Source: Candidatus Poribacteria bacterium
Lineage (GTDB): Bacteria > Poribacteria > WGA-4E > WGA-3G
Reading direction: 5' to 3'
DNA length: 64,000 nucleotides
Assembly: GCA_022819945.1 (NCBI GenBank)
Contig: JAJEGI010000045.1
Location: forward strand, 1 to 64,000
The notes beneath the pieces were generated by a model. That model was not told where the DNA came from. It was given only the letters and a program-made list of their open reading frames with translations, and made no database searches. Below are positions 1 through 7,584 of this stretch, piece after piece; positions within the stretch are counted from its first letter, which is position 1, and every line of letters starts with the position of its first letter. The translations under genes and the position numbers were made by a program.

Positions 1-650
1 TCAGGACCGCCTGCCTGATGCCATTTAATATGGGAAGCTTCCAAGGCAACGGGTTGGTTTCGTAACTTTACATCAAAACCACAAACAGCACATCTATAAT
101 TGTAGGCTCTTAGGACGTTTTCACGGAAGTCTGGAATCCGGGATTGTAACTGTAGTAACGGAAGCACTATCCCAACTGTCTGTAAAATATCGCTATGATA
201 CGAGAATGGGAAATGGGCATTTAATAGGTTTTGTACAACCTCAAAAGCGATTTGTGGCTGTTGCTGAAGTTGATAGGCAATAGGTTCAGGAAAACCACCT
301 ACACCGTAACGTCTTAATTCATCTATACGAGCATCACCAGTTGATGTTCCATCCTTTCGTATGTATTCCTGAATTTTGTGGGCATCAGGTATTTCCCAGA
401 TTCTATCTTTTTCGTTTCGCAACCGCCAAAATGGGTACTGAGGTCGGTGATTTGGTTTCAGTGGGCCAAACTCTTTTAGTAAATTCCGAAGGTCGTCCTC
501 CGCGTCAGCGTATGAGATGAGCCTATTTTCACCCCGTAGCAATTTTCCGATTGCGTATAAGACTAATAACGGCTTATGCACTGCACGTTGACCTTTGCTC
601 TTCCACAAATTCAAGTTCTGAAATTTCTTAATAATCTCTTCTCTTGTCAT
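1..650 (-). CDS. Putative phosphorothioate-dependent HNH restriction endonuclease (partial, 3' end outside window)
   Basis: The frame is open from the ATG at 650 to the window edge, so only about 216 N-terminal residues are visible. Residues about 60-85 carry HRPQYPFWRL, resembling the sulfur-binding domain of ScoMcrA-type enzymes, which recognise phosphorothioated DNA. Near the visible end come CAVCGF and EASHIKWHQAGGPD, the start of an HNH nuclease fold with its zinc CxxC and catalytic-region histidine. Enzymes of this family cut foreign DNA bearing sulfur backbone modification. Seen: both motifs, and an uninterrupted frame. Inferred: modification-dependent restriction. The C-terminal half of the HNH domain lies outside the window, so intactness cannot be judged. 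No dnd/ssp or methylase genes are visible next to it. Confidence 0.72.
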   Translation of the reverse strand, partial: MTREEIIKKFQNLNLWKSKGQRAVHKPLLVLYAIGKLLRGENRLISYADAEDDLRNLLKEFGPLKPNHRPQYPFWRLRNEKDRIWEIPDAHKIQEYIRKDGTSTGDARIDELRRYGVGGFPEPIAYQLQQQPQIAFEVVQNLLNAHFPFSYHSDILQTVGIVLPLLQLQSRIPDFRENVLRAYNYRCAVCGFDVKLRNQPVALEASHIKWHQAGGP

Positions 651-1199
651 TTTCACAGGACCTTTTCTTAAGGGAAGTACTCCAATAGGTATAGAGTATT
701 AAGTGCTATGACTTTGTGGTGGTGTTGCGTTATTTTTTTGGGTAACTTGGATCAAGAATCGCAGAGCCTTATTCATAATACTCCGCTGGAGTGCGGGAGT
801 TTGAACATACCATTTATTAACGTTGGCATACGAGATCCAAAGTATATTTTCAAGTATACTATAGATTCGGTGAAAAGTCAAAGGCTTTTGTTAATTAGCA
901 AAATCGTTCAGTTCTTCCAAGAAGATTGACGAAGTGCCTCTATTTTTTTCCGAGACATGCTTGACTGATGGCTGACAGCTATATAAAATTTCATAGCAAA
1001 TTTCATAGCAGCCTTTAACGAGTCCGCTACTAAAACCGATTAAAACCCAGTCGTATGTTAGGTTTATAGCACTTCATAGCATTCGCTACTTTCTGGATTT
1101 GCTATGAAAACTATGAAATTTTACACCATAGAAATTGAAATGGCACCGGTAATATGTTATAGTAACAGTGTGATTGTAAGCCTATATCAGAGGACAGAT
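651..1199. other. Intergenic region upstream of the FGE-like gene
   Basis: About 550 bases without a convincing gene. Short frames at 708-929 (+) and 699-881 (-) show no recognisable motif, ribosome site or family. The stretch 985-1100 contains several copies of TTCATAGCA. A plausible promoter for the downstream gene lies at 1135-1163, and a weaker TTGACT-17-TAAAAT match lies at 961-989. Confidence 0.5.
1135..1163 (+). promoter_or_regulatory. Sigma70-type promoter for the FGE-like gene
   Basis: TTGAAA at 1135-1140 and TATAGT at 1158-1163 are separated by 17 bases, close to consensus. The implied transcription start near 1170 lies downstream of the ATG at 1104. This supports translation from the ATG at 1200, which has AGAGGA five bases upstream. 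Confidence 0.6.
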
Positions 1200-1928
1200 A
1201 TGACGGATATGCACATTGAATCGCTTGACTACCCTTTAATCCAGATCCCTGCTGGGGCGTTTACGATGGGGACGATTCCGACTGGGATGCGGAAGACGGA
1301 TCCAGAAGAACCGCAACGGAGCGTCCAACTGGACGCTTATGCTATCGGCGCGTATCAGGTCACGAATGCACAGTATGCACAGTTTTTGGAGGCATCGGGA
1401 TATGCGCCCCCGGAGTTTTGGAACGATGAACGTTTTAACGCACCCGATGTTCCGGTGGTCGGGGTGAGTTGGTACGATGCAACGCATTTTTTGGCGTGGC
1501 TCGGCACGCTTGAAAATATCGCATATCGGTTGCCGTCGGAGGCGGAATGGGAGAAGGCGGCGCGTGGTCACGATGCGCGGGAGTATCCGTGGGGCGATGT
1601 ATGGGATGTGAGTCGTGCGAATACATCGGAATCGGGGAATAAGCGGTTGATGCCTGTCGGGAGTTATCCGTCGGGTGTGAGTCCTTACGGGTGCTACGAT
1701 ATGGCGGGTAACGCCTACGATTGGTGCTTCGACTGGTTCCACATGGAGGCGTATAAGTACTCGCCTGACGAGAATCCGTTGGGTGCAAGTGAAGGACGTC
1801 GGAAGGTGATTCGTGGGGGTTCGTGGATTGCGCGCGGAGAGTTCGCTGCGCGTTGTGCGAACCGTGCAGCGTATGAACCGATCCGTGGGCTTCATAACGT
1901 CAGTTTTCGGATTGCGGTGGATGGCTAA
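1200..1928 (+). CDS. Formylglycine-generating-enzyme-like (FGE-sulfatase domain) protein
   Basis: This 242-residue protein is a single FGE-sulfatase (SUMF1-type, C-type-lectin-like) domain. Landmarks in order are IPAGAFTMGT near the N-terminus, YRLPSEAEWEKAARG, YPWGD, GCYDMAGNAYDWCFDWF and the closing RKVIRGGSWIARGE. Family members include true formylglycine-generating enzymes that activate sulfatases, but also many oxidases and non-catalytic binding proteins. No sulfatase is visible nearby, so the exact substrate is unknown. The ATG at 1200 is preferred over an in-frame ATG at 1104 because AGAGGA precedes it and the promoter at 1135-1163 overlaps the longer reading. No signal peptide is evident, so a cytoplasmic location is likely. 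Confidence 0.85.
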   Translation: MTDMHIESLDYPLIQIPAGAFTMGTIPTGMRKTDPEEPQRSVQLDAYAIGAYQVTNAQYAQFLEASGYAPPEFWNDERFNAPDVPVVGVSWYDATHFLAWLGTLENIAYRLPSEAEWEKAARGHDAREYPWGDVWDVSRANTSESGNKRLMPVGSYPSGVSPYGCYDMAGNAYDWCFDWFHMEAYKYSPDENPLGASEGRRKVIRGGSWIARGEFAARCANRAAYEPIRGLHNVSFRIAVDG

Positions 1929-2107
1929 TGGCTATCGACTGTCGGCTGTCAGCCATCAGCTGATTTTCAGTTTTTGGGTGGTATCCGTTCAACCCAACCT
2001 ACGGTCCTATCAGCCATCTGCACGTCAAAGTCATCTGTCAAGCCTCCATAGGCTCTATAATTCTATAAATCCTTTAATCCTGTAAATCCTGCTTCAGACG
2101 AATTAAT

Positions 2108-3187
2108 ATGTACAAAAAGCCGTTAGCCAAACACTACCAACATTTCCGAGCTGCGCTGTTAGATTGGTTCAAGGATTACCAGCGCGAGATGCCGTGGCGT
2201 AACACAGATGATCCCTACCGGATTTGGGTCTCTGAGGTGATGCTCCAGCAGACACAGGTCAAGAAGGTTGTGGACTACTATGAGAAGTTCATCGCGCGGT
2301 TTCCGAGTGTGTCGGATTTGGCTGGTGCGCCGCTACAAGACGTACTGAAAGTCTGGGAAGGGTTGGGATATTATGCAAGGGCGCGGAACCTCCACAAAGC
2401 GGCACAGGTCATTGTGAATGAACTGGATGGCGAGGTGCCGCGGGATTATGCCACCTTTCGGAAATTGCCGGGTGTCGGGGATTACAGTGCGGCGGCAGTA
2501 CAGAGTATCGCTTTTAATGCACCATACGCGGCGGTCGATGGGAACATCAAGCGCGTGCTGGCGCGGTTGTTGCTGATGGACGCACCGATCAACGATGCGA
2601 AGTCTGCGAAACTATTTCAACAGCAAGCGGATGCCCTCTTGGATCGGAACGCACCAGGACTCTTCAATCAGGCGATGATGGAATTAGGGGCAATGGTGTG
2701 TCGTCCGCAGTCACCGACGTGTCTTGTGTGTTCCGTGAACCCGTTTTGTGAGGCGTTCCAGACGGGTCGTCAGGACGAGTTTCCGAAGCGGCGTGCGTCG
2801 AAGCCTACGCCGGAACACCATCTCGCTGTCGGGGTTATCTATAATAGTGCAGGCGAGGTATTGATTACGCAACGGCAGCTGGATGGACTGCTCGGTGGAC
2901 TCTGGGAGTTTCCGGGTGGTCAGATTGGTGAAGGTGAAACCGCCGATGCAGCGTGTGTCCGCAATATCGCTGAGGTCGTTAACCTCTCTGTCACGAATGC
3001 CCGGTATCTGACGCGTGTGAGGCACGCGTTCACGCATTTTAAGATCGTGGTGGATGTGTTTCAGTGTGATTATCAGGCGGGTGATGTTGTGTTGAACGGA
3101 CCGCGGGATGCGAAGTGGATTCAGGTTGCGGCACTGCGGGATTATCCGCTCCCGCGTGCGACGCATAAGTTTTTGGATGAATTATAG
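2108..3187 (+). CDS. mutY: A/G-specific adenine glycosylase MutY
   Basis: This 359-residue base-excision repair glycosylase removes adenine mispaired with 8-oxoguanine. The helix-hairpin-helix catalytic core shows SEVMLQQTQV with the catalytic Glu43. LPGVGDYSAAAV forms the HhH, and VDGNIKRVLAR supplies catalytic Asp144. The iron-sulfur loop C198-X6-C205-X2-C208-X5-C214 is intact. Residues about 235-359 form the C-terminal NUDIX-like domain that reads 8-oxoG, with LGGLWEFPGGQ. Length and order match full-length MutY. The gene stands alone: a repeat-rich gap follows, and the next gene is on the opposite strand. The ATG at 2108 has no strong Shine-Dalgarno sequence. Confidence 0.97.
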   Translation: MYKKPLAKHYQHFRAALLDWFKDYQREMPWRNTDDPYRIWVSEVMLQQTQVKKVVDYYEKFIARFPSVSDLAGAPLQDVLKVWEGLGYYARARNLHKAAQVIVNELDGEVPRDYATFRKLPGVGDYSAAAVQSIAFNAPYAAVDGNIKRVLARLLLMDAPINDAKSAKLFQQQADALLDRNAPGLFNQAMMELGAMVCRPQSPTCLVCSVNPFCEAFQTGRQDEFPKRRASKPTPEHHLAVGVIYNSAGEVLITQRQLDGLLGGLWEFPGGQIGEGETADAACVRNIAEVVNLSVTNARYLTRVRHAFTHFKIVVDVFQCDYQAGDVVLNGPRDAKWIQVAALRDYPLPRATHKFLDEL

Positions 3188-3345
3188 TTACCAGTTTCCA
3201 GTTACGAGTTCCCAGTTAAGAGTGCCTCGCAGTGAGAGTCGGGTTCATCAGGTTTCCTTTCTTTAACTGGCCACTGGCGACTGGCCACTGACAACTGCTA
3301 ACTGAAAGATTTTCGCAGAAAAATCGTACTGATAACTGATAACTA
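3188..3345. repeat. Heptad-type intergenic repeat array (copy 1)
   Basis: The stretch is built from degenerate seven-base units of the CAGTTAC/CAGTTTC/CTGGCCA kind in both orientations. It contains AGTGCCTCGCAGTGAGAGTC at 3221-3240, which recurs at 6292-6311. It also contains a segment around 3290-3345 (ACTGACAACTGCTAACTG, then GCAGAAAAATCGTACTG) that recurs inverted around 6197-6255. Confidence 0.8.
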
Positions 3346-3353
3346 AAAACCAT

Positions 3354-5081
3354 TCAACTTGCGCGTTGCATTGCGAAAATATCTGTATAGGCACCCTCGG
3401 AACGGCGTAATTCTTCGTGATTTCCGATTTCTGCGATTTTCCCATCCACGATCACAATAATCTGGTCCGCCTGCGTGACGGTTGAAAGCCGGTGTGCGAT
3501 AATCAGGACGGTTTTGCCTTCCATTAAATGCGCTAATGCTTCCCATATCTCTCGTTCTGTCCGATTGTCGAGGGCTGAAGTCGCTTCGTCTAACAGGAGA
3601 ATTTTCGGGTTCTTTAGAACCGCGCGGGCGATGGCGATCCGCTGTTTTTCGCCACCCGATAATGTAACGCCTTGCTCGCCAATCGGTGTGTCGTAACCCT
3701 GCTGCAGCTGCGAAATAAATTGGTCGGCGTTAGCCGCTTTCGCCGCAGCGACGACTTCTTCATCACTGGCATCAAGCCGCCCGAATCGGATATTGTCTCG
3801 GACTGTGCCAGCAAATAGGAAAGGATCTTGAAAGACGACCGCTATTTGGGAGCGGAGGGAGTCGAGTGTTACTTCGCGAACGTCAAATCCGTCAATGTAT
3901 ATTTTTCCTTGTTGTGGGTCGTAAAAACGGAGTAGGAGATCTACAAGTGTACTTTTTCCGACACCACTTGCACCGACGATCGCCACTTTTTGACGCGCCG
4001 GAATCGTAAACGTAATATCCTGAACGACCGGTTTTTCAGGTTCGTATGCGAAGGAGACGTTCTCCATTGTGATAGTCCCCTCGACATTCTGCAACGGTTT
4101 TGCTGTGGGTAGTTCGGATACCTGCGGTTGAACATTCATGAACTCATTAATCCGATCTACGGCTCCCATCGCTGTTTGTATCCTACCGATGCTCCCTTGG
4201 AATGAACGGATGGGGGAGGCTATCGCTTCAACGTAACCGATGAAGGCAAAAAGTGTACCGACAGTCATCTCGCCCTGCACCACAAGTCTGCCGCCCAGCA
4301 AAAATAGGAGTAGCGACGGTATCCACATAAAAAGATACGTTACTGAGAAAGATGCAGATTGTACGACAGCCTGTCTTCGCTCCACACCCACCAAACGTAG
4401 AAACAGCTCCCGAAATTGAGCGATCTGCCAATTTGAACGCCCAAATGCCAGTATTTCCTTAGAGCCTGTGATACCTTCATGTAACTCTGATAAAACGTCG
4501 GCTGCATAGTCTTGGCGGGCACGACCGACACGCCGATTAAATGGCGCGAAAATCAGGGTCTGCAAACCCGCCGCACAAACGACTGGCAACATGATAAGTG
4601 TTAGTTTAGGCTCGATTCTTAGGGCGACAATGAAAGCCAAAGTCAAGCTGAGTATTTGGGTTGCAAGCTGCGTAAGGGTGGCGGTGACAGTGTCTTTTAC
4701 GACCGGAACATCATCCGTTAGCCTTGATATAATCTGTCCGGTGCGTTCACCATGAAAGTAGGATACCGAAAGGCTGCGGAGATGTTTGAAGATGCCTGTG
4801 CGCATATCCGCAGCGTAGTGACCCGTTATGAAAGCAAAGGCTAAGTTCATTCCCCAAGTGAGTGCGATAGACAGGACCACGACCCCGCCAAAAATCAAGA
4901 TCGCTGTAATTAGGGCTTCGTTGTTTTGCTGAATAAGTCCATCATCAATGATGAGTTTTCGGACCCAAGGGATTATGAGCTGCGCTGCTCCCATTGCGAG
5001 GCTACAGAGAACCCCGAAGAGATAGAGGTACTTGTAGGGCAAAAGGAATTTAAATGCCCATAATAAGCGGTGCTGTTTCAT
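3354..5081 (-). CDS. ABC transporter, fused membrane and ATP-binding domains (MsbA/exporter type)
   Basis: This 575-residue half-size ABC exporter probably works as a homodimer in the inner membrane. Residues about 1-310 hold the six-helix transmembrane domain. Residues about 335-575 hold the nucleotide-binding domain: Walker A VGASGVGKSTLVDLL, Q-loop VVFQDPF, signature LSGGEKQRIAIARA, Walker B ILLLDEATSALD and the H-loop IIAHRL. Such exporters move lipids, lipid A, peptides or drugs, and sequence alone does not identify the substrate. It is divergent from mutY, with a heptad array directly upstream of its ATG and no clear ribosome site. It shares strand with the downstream-facing aldo/keto reductase gene but is separated from it by repeats. 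Confidence 0.93.
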   Translation of the reverse strand: MKQHRLLWAFKFLLPYKYLYLFGVLCSLAMGAAQLIIPWVRKLIIDDGLIQQNNEALITAILIFGGVVVLSIALTWGMNLAFAFITGHYAADMRTGIFKHLRSLSVSYFHGERTGQIISRLTDDVPVVKDTVTATLTQLATQILSLTLAFIVALRIEPKLTLIMLPVVCAAGLQTLIFAPFNRRVGRARQDYAADVLSELHEGITGSKEILAFGRSNWQIAQFRELFLRLVGVERRQAVVQSASFSVTYLFMWIPSLLLFLLGGRLVVQGEMTVGTLFAFIGYVEAIASPIRSFQGSIGRIQTAMGAVDRINEFMNVQPQVSELPTAKPLQNVEGTITMENVSFAYEPEKPVVQDITFTIPARQKVAIVGASGVGKSTLVDLLLRFYDPQQGKIYIDGFDVREVTLDSLRSQIAVVFQDPFLFAGTVRDNIRFGRLDASDEEVVAAAKAANADQFISQLQQGYDTPIGEQGVTLSGGEKQRIAIARAVLKNPKILLLDEATSALDNRTEREIWEALAHLMEGKTVLIIAHRLSTVTQADQIIVIVDGKIAEIGNHEELRRSEGAYTDIFAMQRAS

Positions 5082-5084
5082 GGT

Positions 5085-5217
5085 TAGAGTTATCAGAGGA
5101 ATAGTTTTCAGTTATCAGTTGTCGGTAAATGGGTTCGGTGCCGGGTTCGGCGCGGTTGTAAACCGCGCCTGCTTTTGTTGGGAAAACTGGCGACTGATGG
5201 TCTCCGACAGTCAACCG
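5085..5217. repeat. Repeat-rich gap with a GGCGCGGTT/AACCGCGCC palindrome
   Basis: Heptad units (CAGTTATCAGTT) lie at about 5100-5120. They are followed near 5149-5170 by a perfect palindrome whose arms are GGCGCGGTT and AACCGCGCC around GTA. Palindromes of the general form GGTTnnAAACC recur elsewhere in the window, for example near 33870 and 47368. Confidence 0.6.
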
Positions 5218-6168
5218 CTAATTATCCCCGAAGCGTGATTCGTATTTTTCCCAGACTTCATCGGGTAATGGGGTGCTGGCAGCGCGGACGTTTGCTTCGA
5301 GTTGCTCAACGTTGAGACTCCCGATGTTGTTGCCTTGAATCCTTTCTTCTTTCAGACAGAACTGGAGTGCAAGTTGAAGCAAACTTATGCCTTCTTCAAC
5401 GCACCATTCCCAAATTGGGTATGCTGCAGCAACATCACCTTCTTTTTTCCAGCGTCCGTTTGCGATTGCTTCATCGATATCGACACCTGTGAGGATACCG
5501 CGTAGGATCGACCAACCGTTCATAACGCCGATGTCGGCTTCAGCGGCAGCCGGGAGAACAGTGTCAGCAGCGGTCTGGCGGATGAGGTTGTAGTCGTTGA
5601 AGCACAAGATGAGATCGACATCGCCAGTCGCCATTGCTTTGAGATGGAAATCGTGCTGCCGCATCCCGTATCCGACGTAGTTCACGAGACCACGGGCTTT
5701 GCACTGGAGCAAACCGTCAAGTGTGCCACCCTTTTCGAGGGTCGGCTCAATTTCGATGGGATCGTGGATAAGCATCCCATCAAAGTAGTCGATGTTGAGG
5801 AGTTGGAGTTGGTCCTCAAGGTCAGCGATGGTGCGTTCAGCGGAATAATCGGGTTTACCCTGTCCATAGCCGCCCCACGCTGCGGCGGAATGGCAGCAGA
5901 GTCGTCCGGTAATGATGACATCCTCGCGCGGGATCTCCTTCATCGCTAAACCGAGTTTCCGCGCGGAATCCCCATAACAGCGTGCACAATCGAAGTGGTT
6001 CACACCGAGGGAGATTGAGTGCTTGATGAGTGCTACAGCGTCTTCGTCTGAGACGAATCCGAAGTTGTTTCCGAACCCCTGCGTCCCGAACGGAACGACA
6101 GGGATACTCAATTCCGTTCTTCCCAAGCGTCGTCTCGGAATTGTCGGTAGATCTTGGTTGGTTGCCAT
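5218..6168 (-). CDS. Aldo/keto reductase family protein
   Basis: This 316-residue protein has the NADPH-dependent (beta/alpha)8 aldo/keto reductase fold. Seen: RRLGRTELSIPVVPFGTQGFG at the N-terminus, NHFDCARCYGDSARKLG carrying the catalytic Asp and Tyr with correct spacing, MLIHDP with the catalytic His, and QFCLKEERI-GNNIGS near the cofactor site. The position expected for the catalytic lysine reads IITGRLC, so the lysine appears to be missing. Activity may therefore be altered. The ATG at 6168 is preferred because GAGGA lies five to six bases upstream; a GTG at 6180 is in frame but lacks this. The protein has no signal peptide. Confidence 0.85.
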   Translation of the reverse strand: MATNQDLPTIPRRRLGRTELSIPVVPFGTQGFGNNFGFVSDEDAVALIKHSISLGVNHFDCARCYGDSARKLGLAMKEIPREDVIITGRLCCHSAAAWGGYGQGKPDYSAERTIADLEDQLQLLNIDYFDGMLIHDPIEIEPTLEKGGTLDGLLQCKARGLVNYVGYGMRQHDFHLKAMATGDVDLILCFNDYNLIRQTAADTVLPAAAEADIGVMNGWSILRGILTGVDIDEAIANGRWKKEGDVAAAYPIWEWCVEEGISLLQLALQFCLKEERIQGNNIGSLNVEQLEANVRAASTPLPDEVWEKYESRFGDN

Positions 6169-6180
6169 AAGGGTCCTCAC

Positions 6181-6430
6181 TATTGGTTATTAGTTACCAG
6201 TTATCAGTACGATTTTTCTGCGAAAAATCTTTCCGTTAGCAGTTGTCAGTGGCCAGTGAGTCAGTAACCAGTACCCAGTTACCAGTTAAGAGTGCCTCGC
6301 AGTGAGAGTCTGATTCATTAAGTCTTTCTCTTACTGGTAACTCGTAACTGGAAACTGGCAACTATTCCTCTGGTAACTCGTAACTGGAAACTGATAACTA
6401 TTTCTTCTGATAACTGAACACTCTAATGAG
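6181..6430. repeat. Heptad-type intergenic repeat array (copy 2)
   Basis: Some 250 bases are almost entirely seven-base units such as CAGTTAC, CAGTACC and CTGGTAA. They embed AGTGCCTCGCAGTGAGAGTC at 6292-6311 and an inverted copy of the 3290-3345 segment at about 6197-6255. The array separates the divergent aldo/keto reductase and DUF58 genes. Confidence 0.8.
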
Positions 6431-6438
6431 ACAGACAA

Positions 6439-7419
6439 ATGCAACAGAGCGCAACGGTAGGCCACACATACTTAGATCCGGCAATCCTCGCCCGAATCGG
6501 AAACCTCGAATTAATCGCAAAATTCGTTGTTGAAGGTTTTATCTCAGGGCTACACAAAAGCCCGTATCACGGGTTTAGTGTCGAATTTTCACAATACCGG
6601 CAATATATGCCCGGAGACGATACCAAACATATAGATTGGAAAGCCTACGCCCGCACCGATAGGTATTATATTAAGCAGTTTGAGGAAGAGACAAATCTCA
6701 ACTGTTATCTGCTCTTAGATACAAGTGAGTCTATGGTCCATCCGACAGCAGAGGCACAGGCAGACGATGCGACTACAGAGGGAAACGGCGCGGGAACGCC
6801 AGGACTAACGAAGTTAAGGTATTCGAGTTTTCTCATCGCATCGCTTGCGTATTTTATGGCGAAGCAGCGAGATGCCGTCGGGTTCGCGTACTTTGATGAT
6901 ACGCTTCACCAATATCTGCCGGCACGAAGTAGCACATCACACTTACACTCGATTTTGCTTACGTTGGAGACGCTACAAACATCGAAAAGCACACGGATGG
7001 GAGCACCGCTGCATCAAATCGCTGAACGTCTTACCAAACGTGGATTGGTCCTCTTCGTCTCGGATCTCTACGATGAAAATCATGAGGAGGTCATCGCCGG
7101 ATTAGAACATCTCCGTTATGAAGGACACGAAGTCGTCGTCTTCCATGTACTTGCACAACAGGAGCTTGAGTTTGCTAACTTTGAGACAGGACGCAGTTCG
7201 GAAGCACTCATCCGATTTATTGATTCAGAAAACGATACTGAGATTATCACAACCCCGCAAGCGATTCAGGAGAGTTATCTGAGCAATTTCAACGATTTTC
7301 TTGATACCTATAGGCTCGCACTCAGGCAAGCGGATATTGATTACAACATCATAACAACAGCAACCCCGATTGATCTCGCGCTCGCTTCTTATCTCGCTAA
7401 GCGGCAAGGGGTCCTCTAA
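6439..7419 (+). CDS. DUF58 domain protein (von Willebrand A-like)
   Basis: This 326-residue protein matches the DUF58 family. Landmarks are GFSVEFSQYRQYMPGDD followed by HIDWKAYARTDRYYIKQFE, then LLLDTSESM, a degenerate VWA/MIDAS-type strand, and FVSDLYDEN. DUF58 proteins usually sit with MoxR ATPases and BatA-like VWA membrane proteins and are thought to assist complex assembly or envelope stress responses. Here the BatA-like gene follows directly, but no MoxR gene is in view. No transmembrane segment is apparent, so a cytoplasmic or peripheral location is likely. Confidence 0.88.
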   Translation: MQQSATVGHTYLDPAILARIGNLELIAKFVVEGFISGLHKSPYHGFSVEFSQYRQYMPGDDTKHIDWKAYARTDRYYIKQFEEETNLNCYLLLDTSESMVHPTAEAQADDATTEGNGAGTPGLTKLRYSSFLIASLAYFMAKQRDAVGFAYFDDTLHQYLPARSSTSHLHSILLTLETLQTSKSTRMGAPLHQIAERLTKRGLVLFVSDLYDENHEEVIAGLEHLRYEGHEVVVFHVLAQQELEFANFETGRSSEALIRFIDSENDTEIITTPQAIQESYLSNFNDFLDTYRLALRQADIDYNIITTATPIDLALASYLAKRQGVL

Positions 7420-7584
7420 ATAGTAACCAGTTACGAGTTACCAGTAACCAGTTAAGAAAGTTATGAAGTGTAGCTAAAGTTAGAAAGTTGAAAGAGGACT
7501 CTTGAAAACTTTAGCACACTTTGAAACTTTAGCACACTTTACAGACTTCTTTAACTGGTTACTGACAACTGACAATGGAAAATA
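7420..7584. repeat. Short repeat stretch between the DUF58 and BatA-like genes
   Basis: Heptad units (AACCAGTTACGAGTTACCAG) occupy 7423-7455. Alternating motifs on the theme AACTTTAGCACACTTT fill 7480-7545, and a final CTGGTTACTGACAACTG precedes the next start. No gene is visible. Confidence 0.6.

Noticed and set aside
708..929. A 73-codon plus-strand gene
   Set aside because: It has no recognisable motif, no ribosome site and an equally long frame on the other strand.
1236..1895. A 219-codon minus-strand frame
   Set aside because: It is antisense to the FGE-like gene and arg/pro/his-rich, typical of a shadow of a codon-biased gene.
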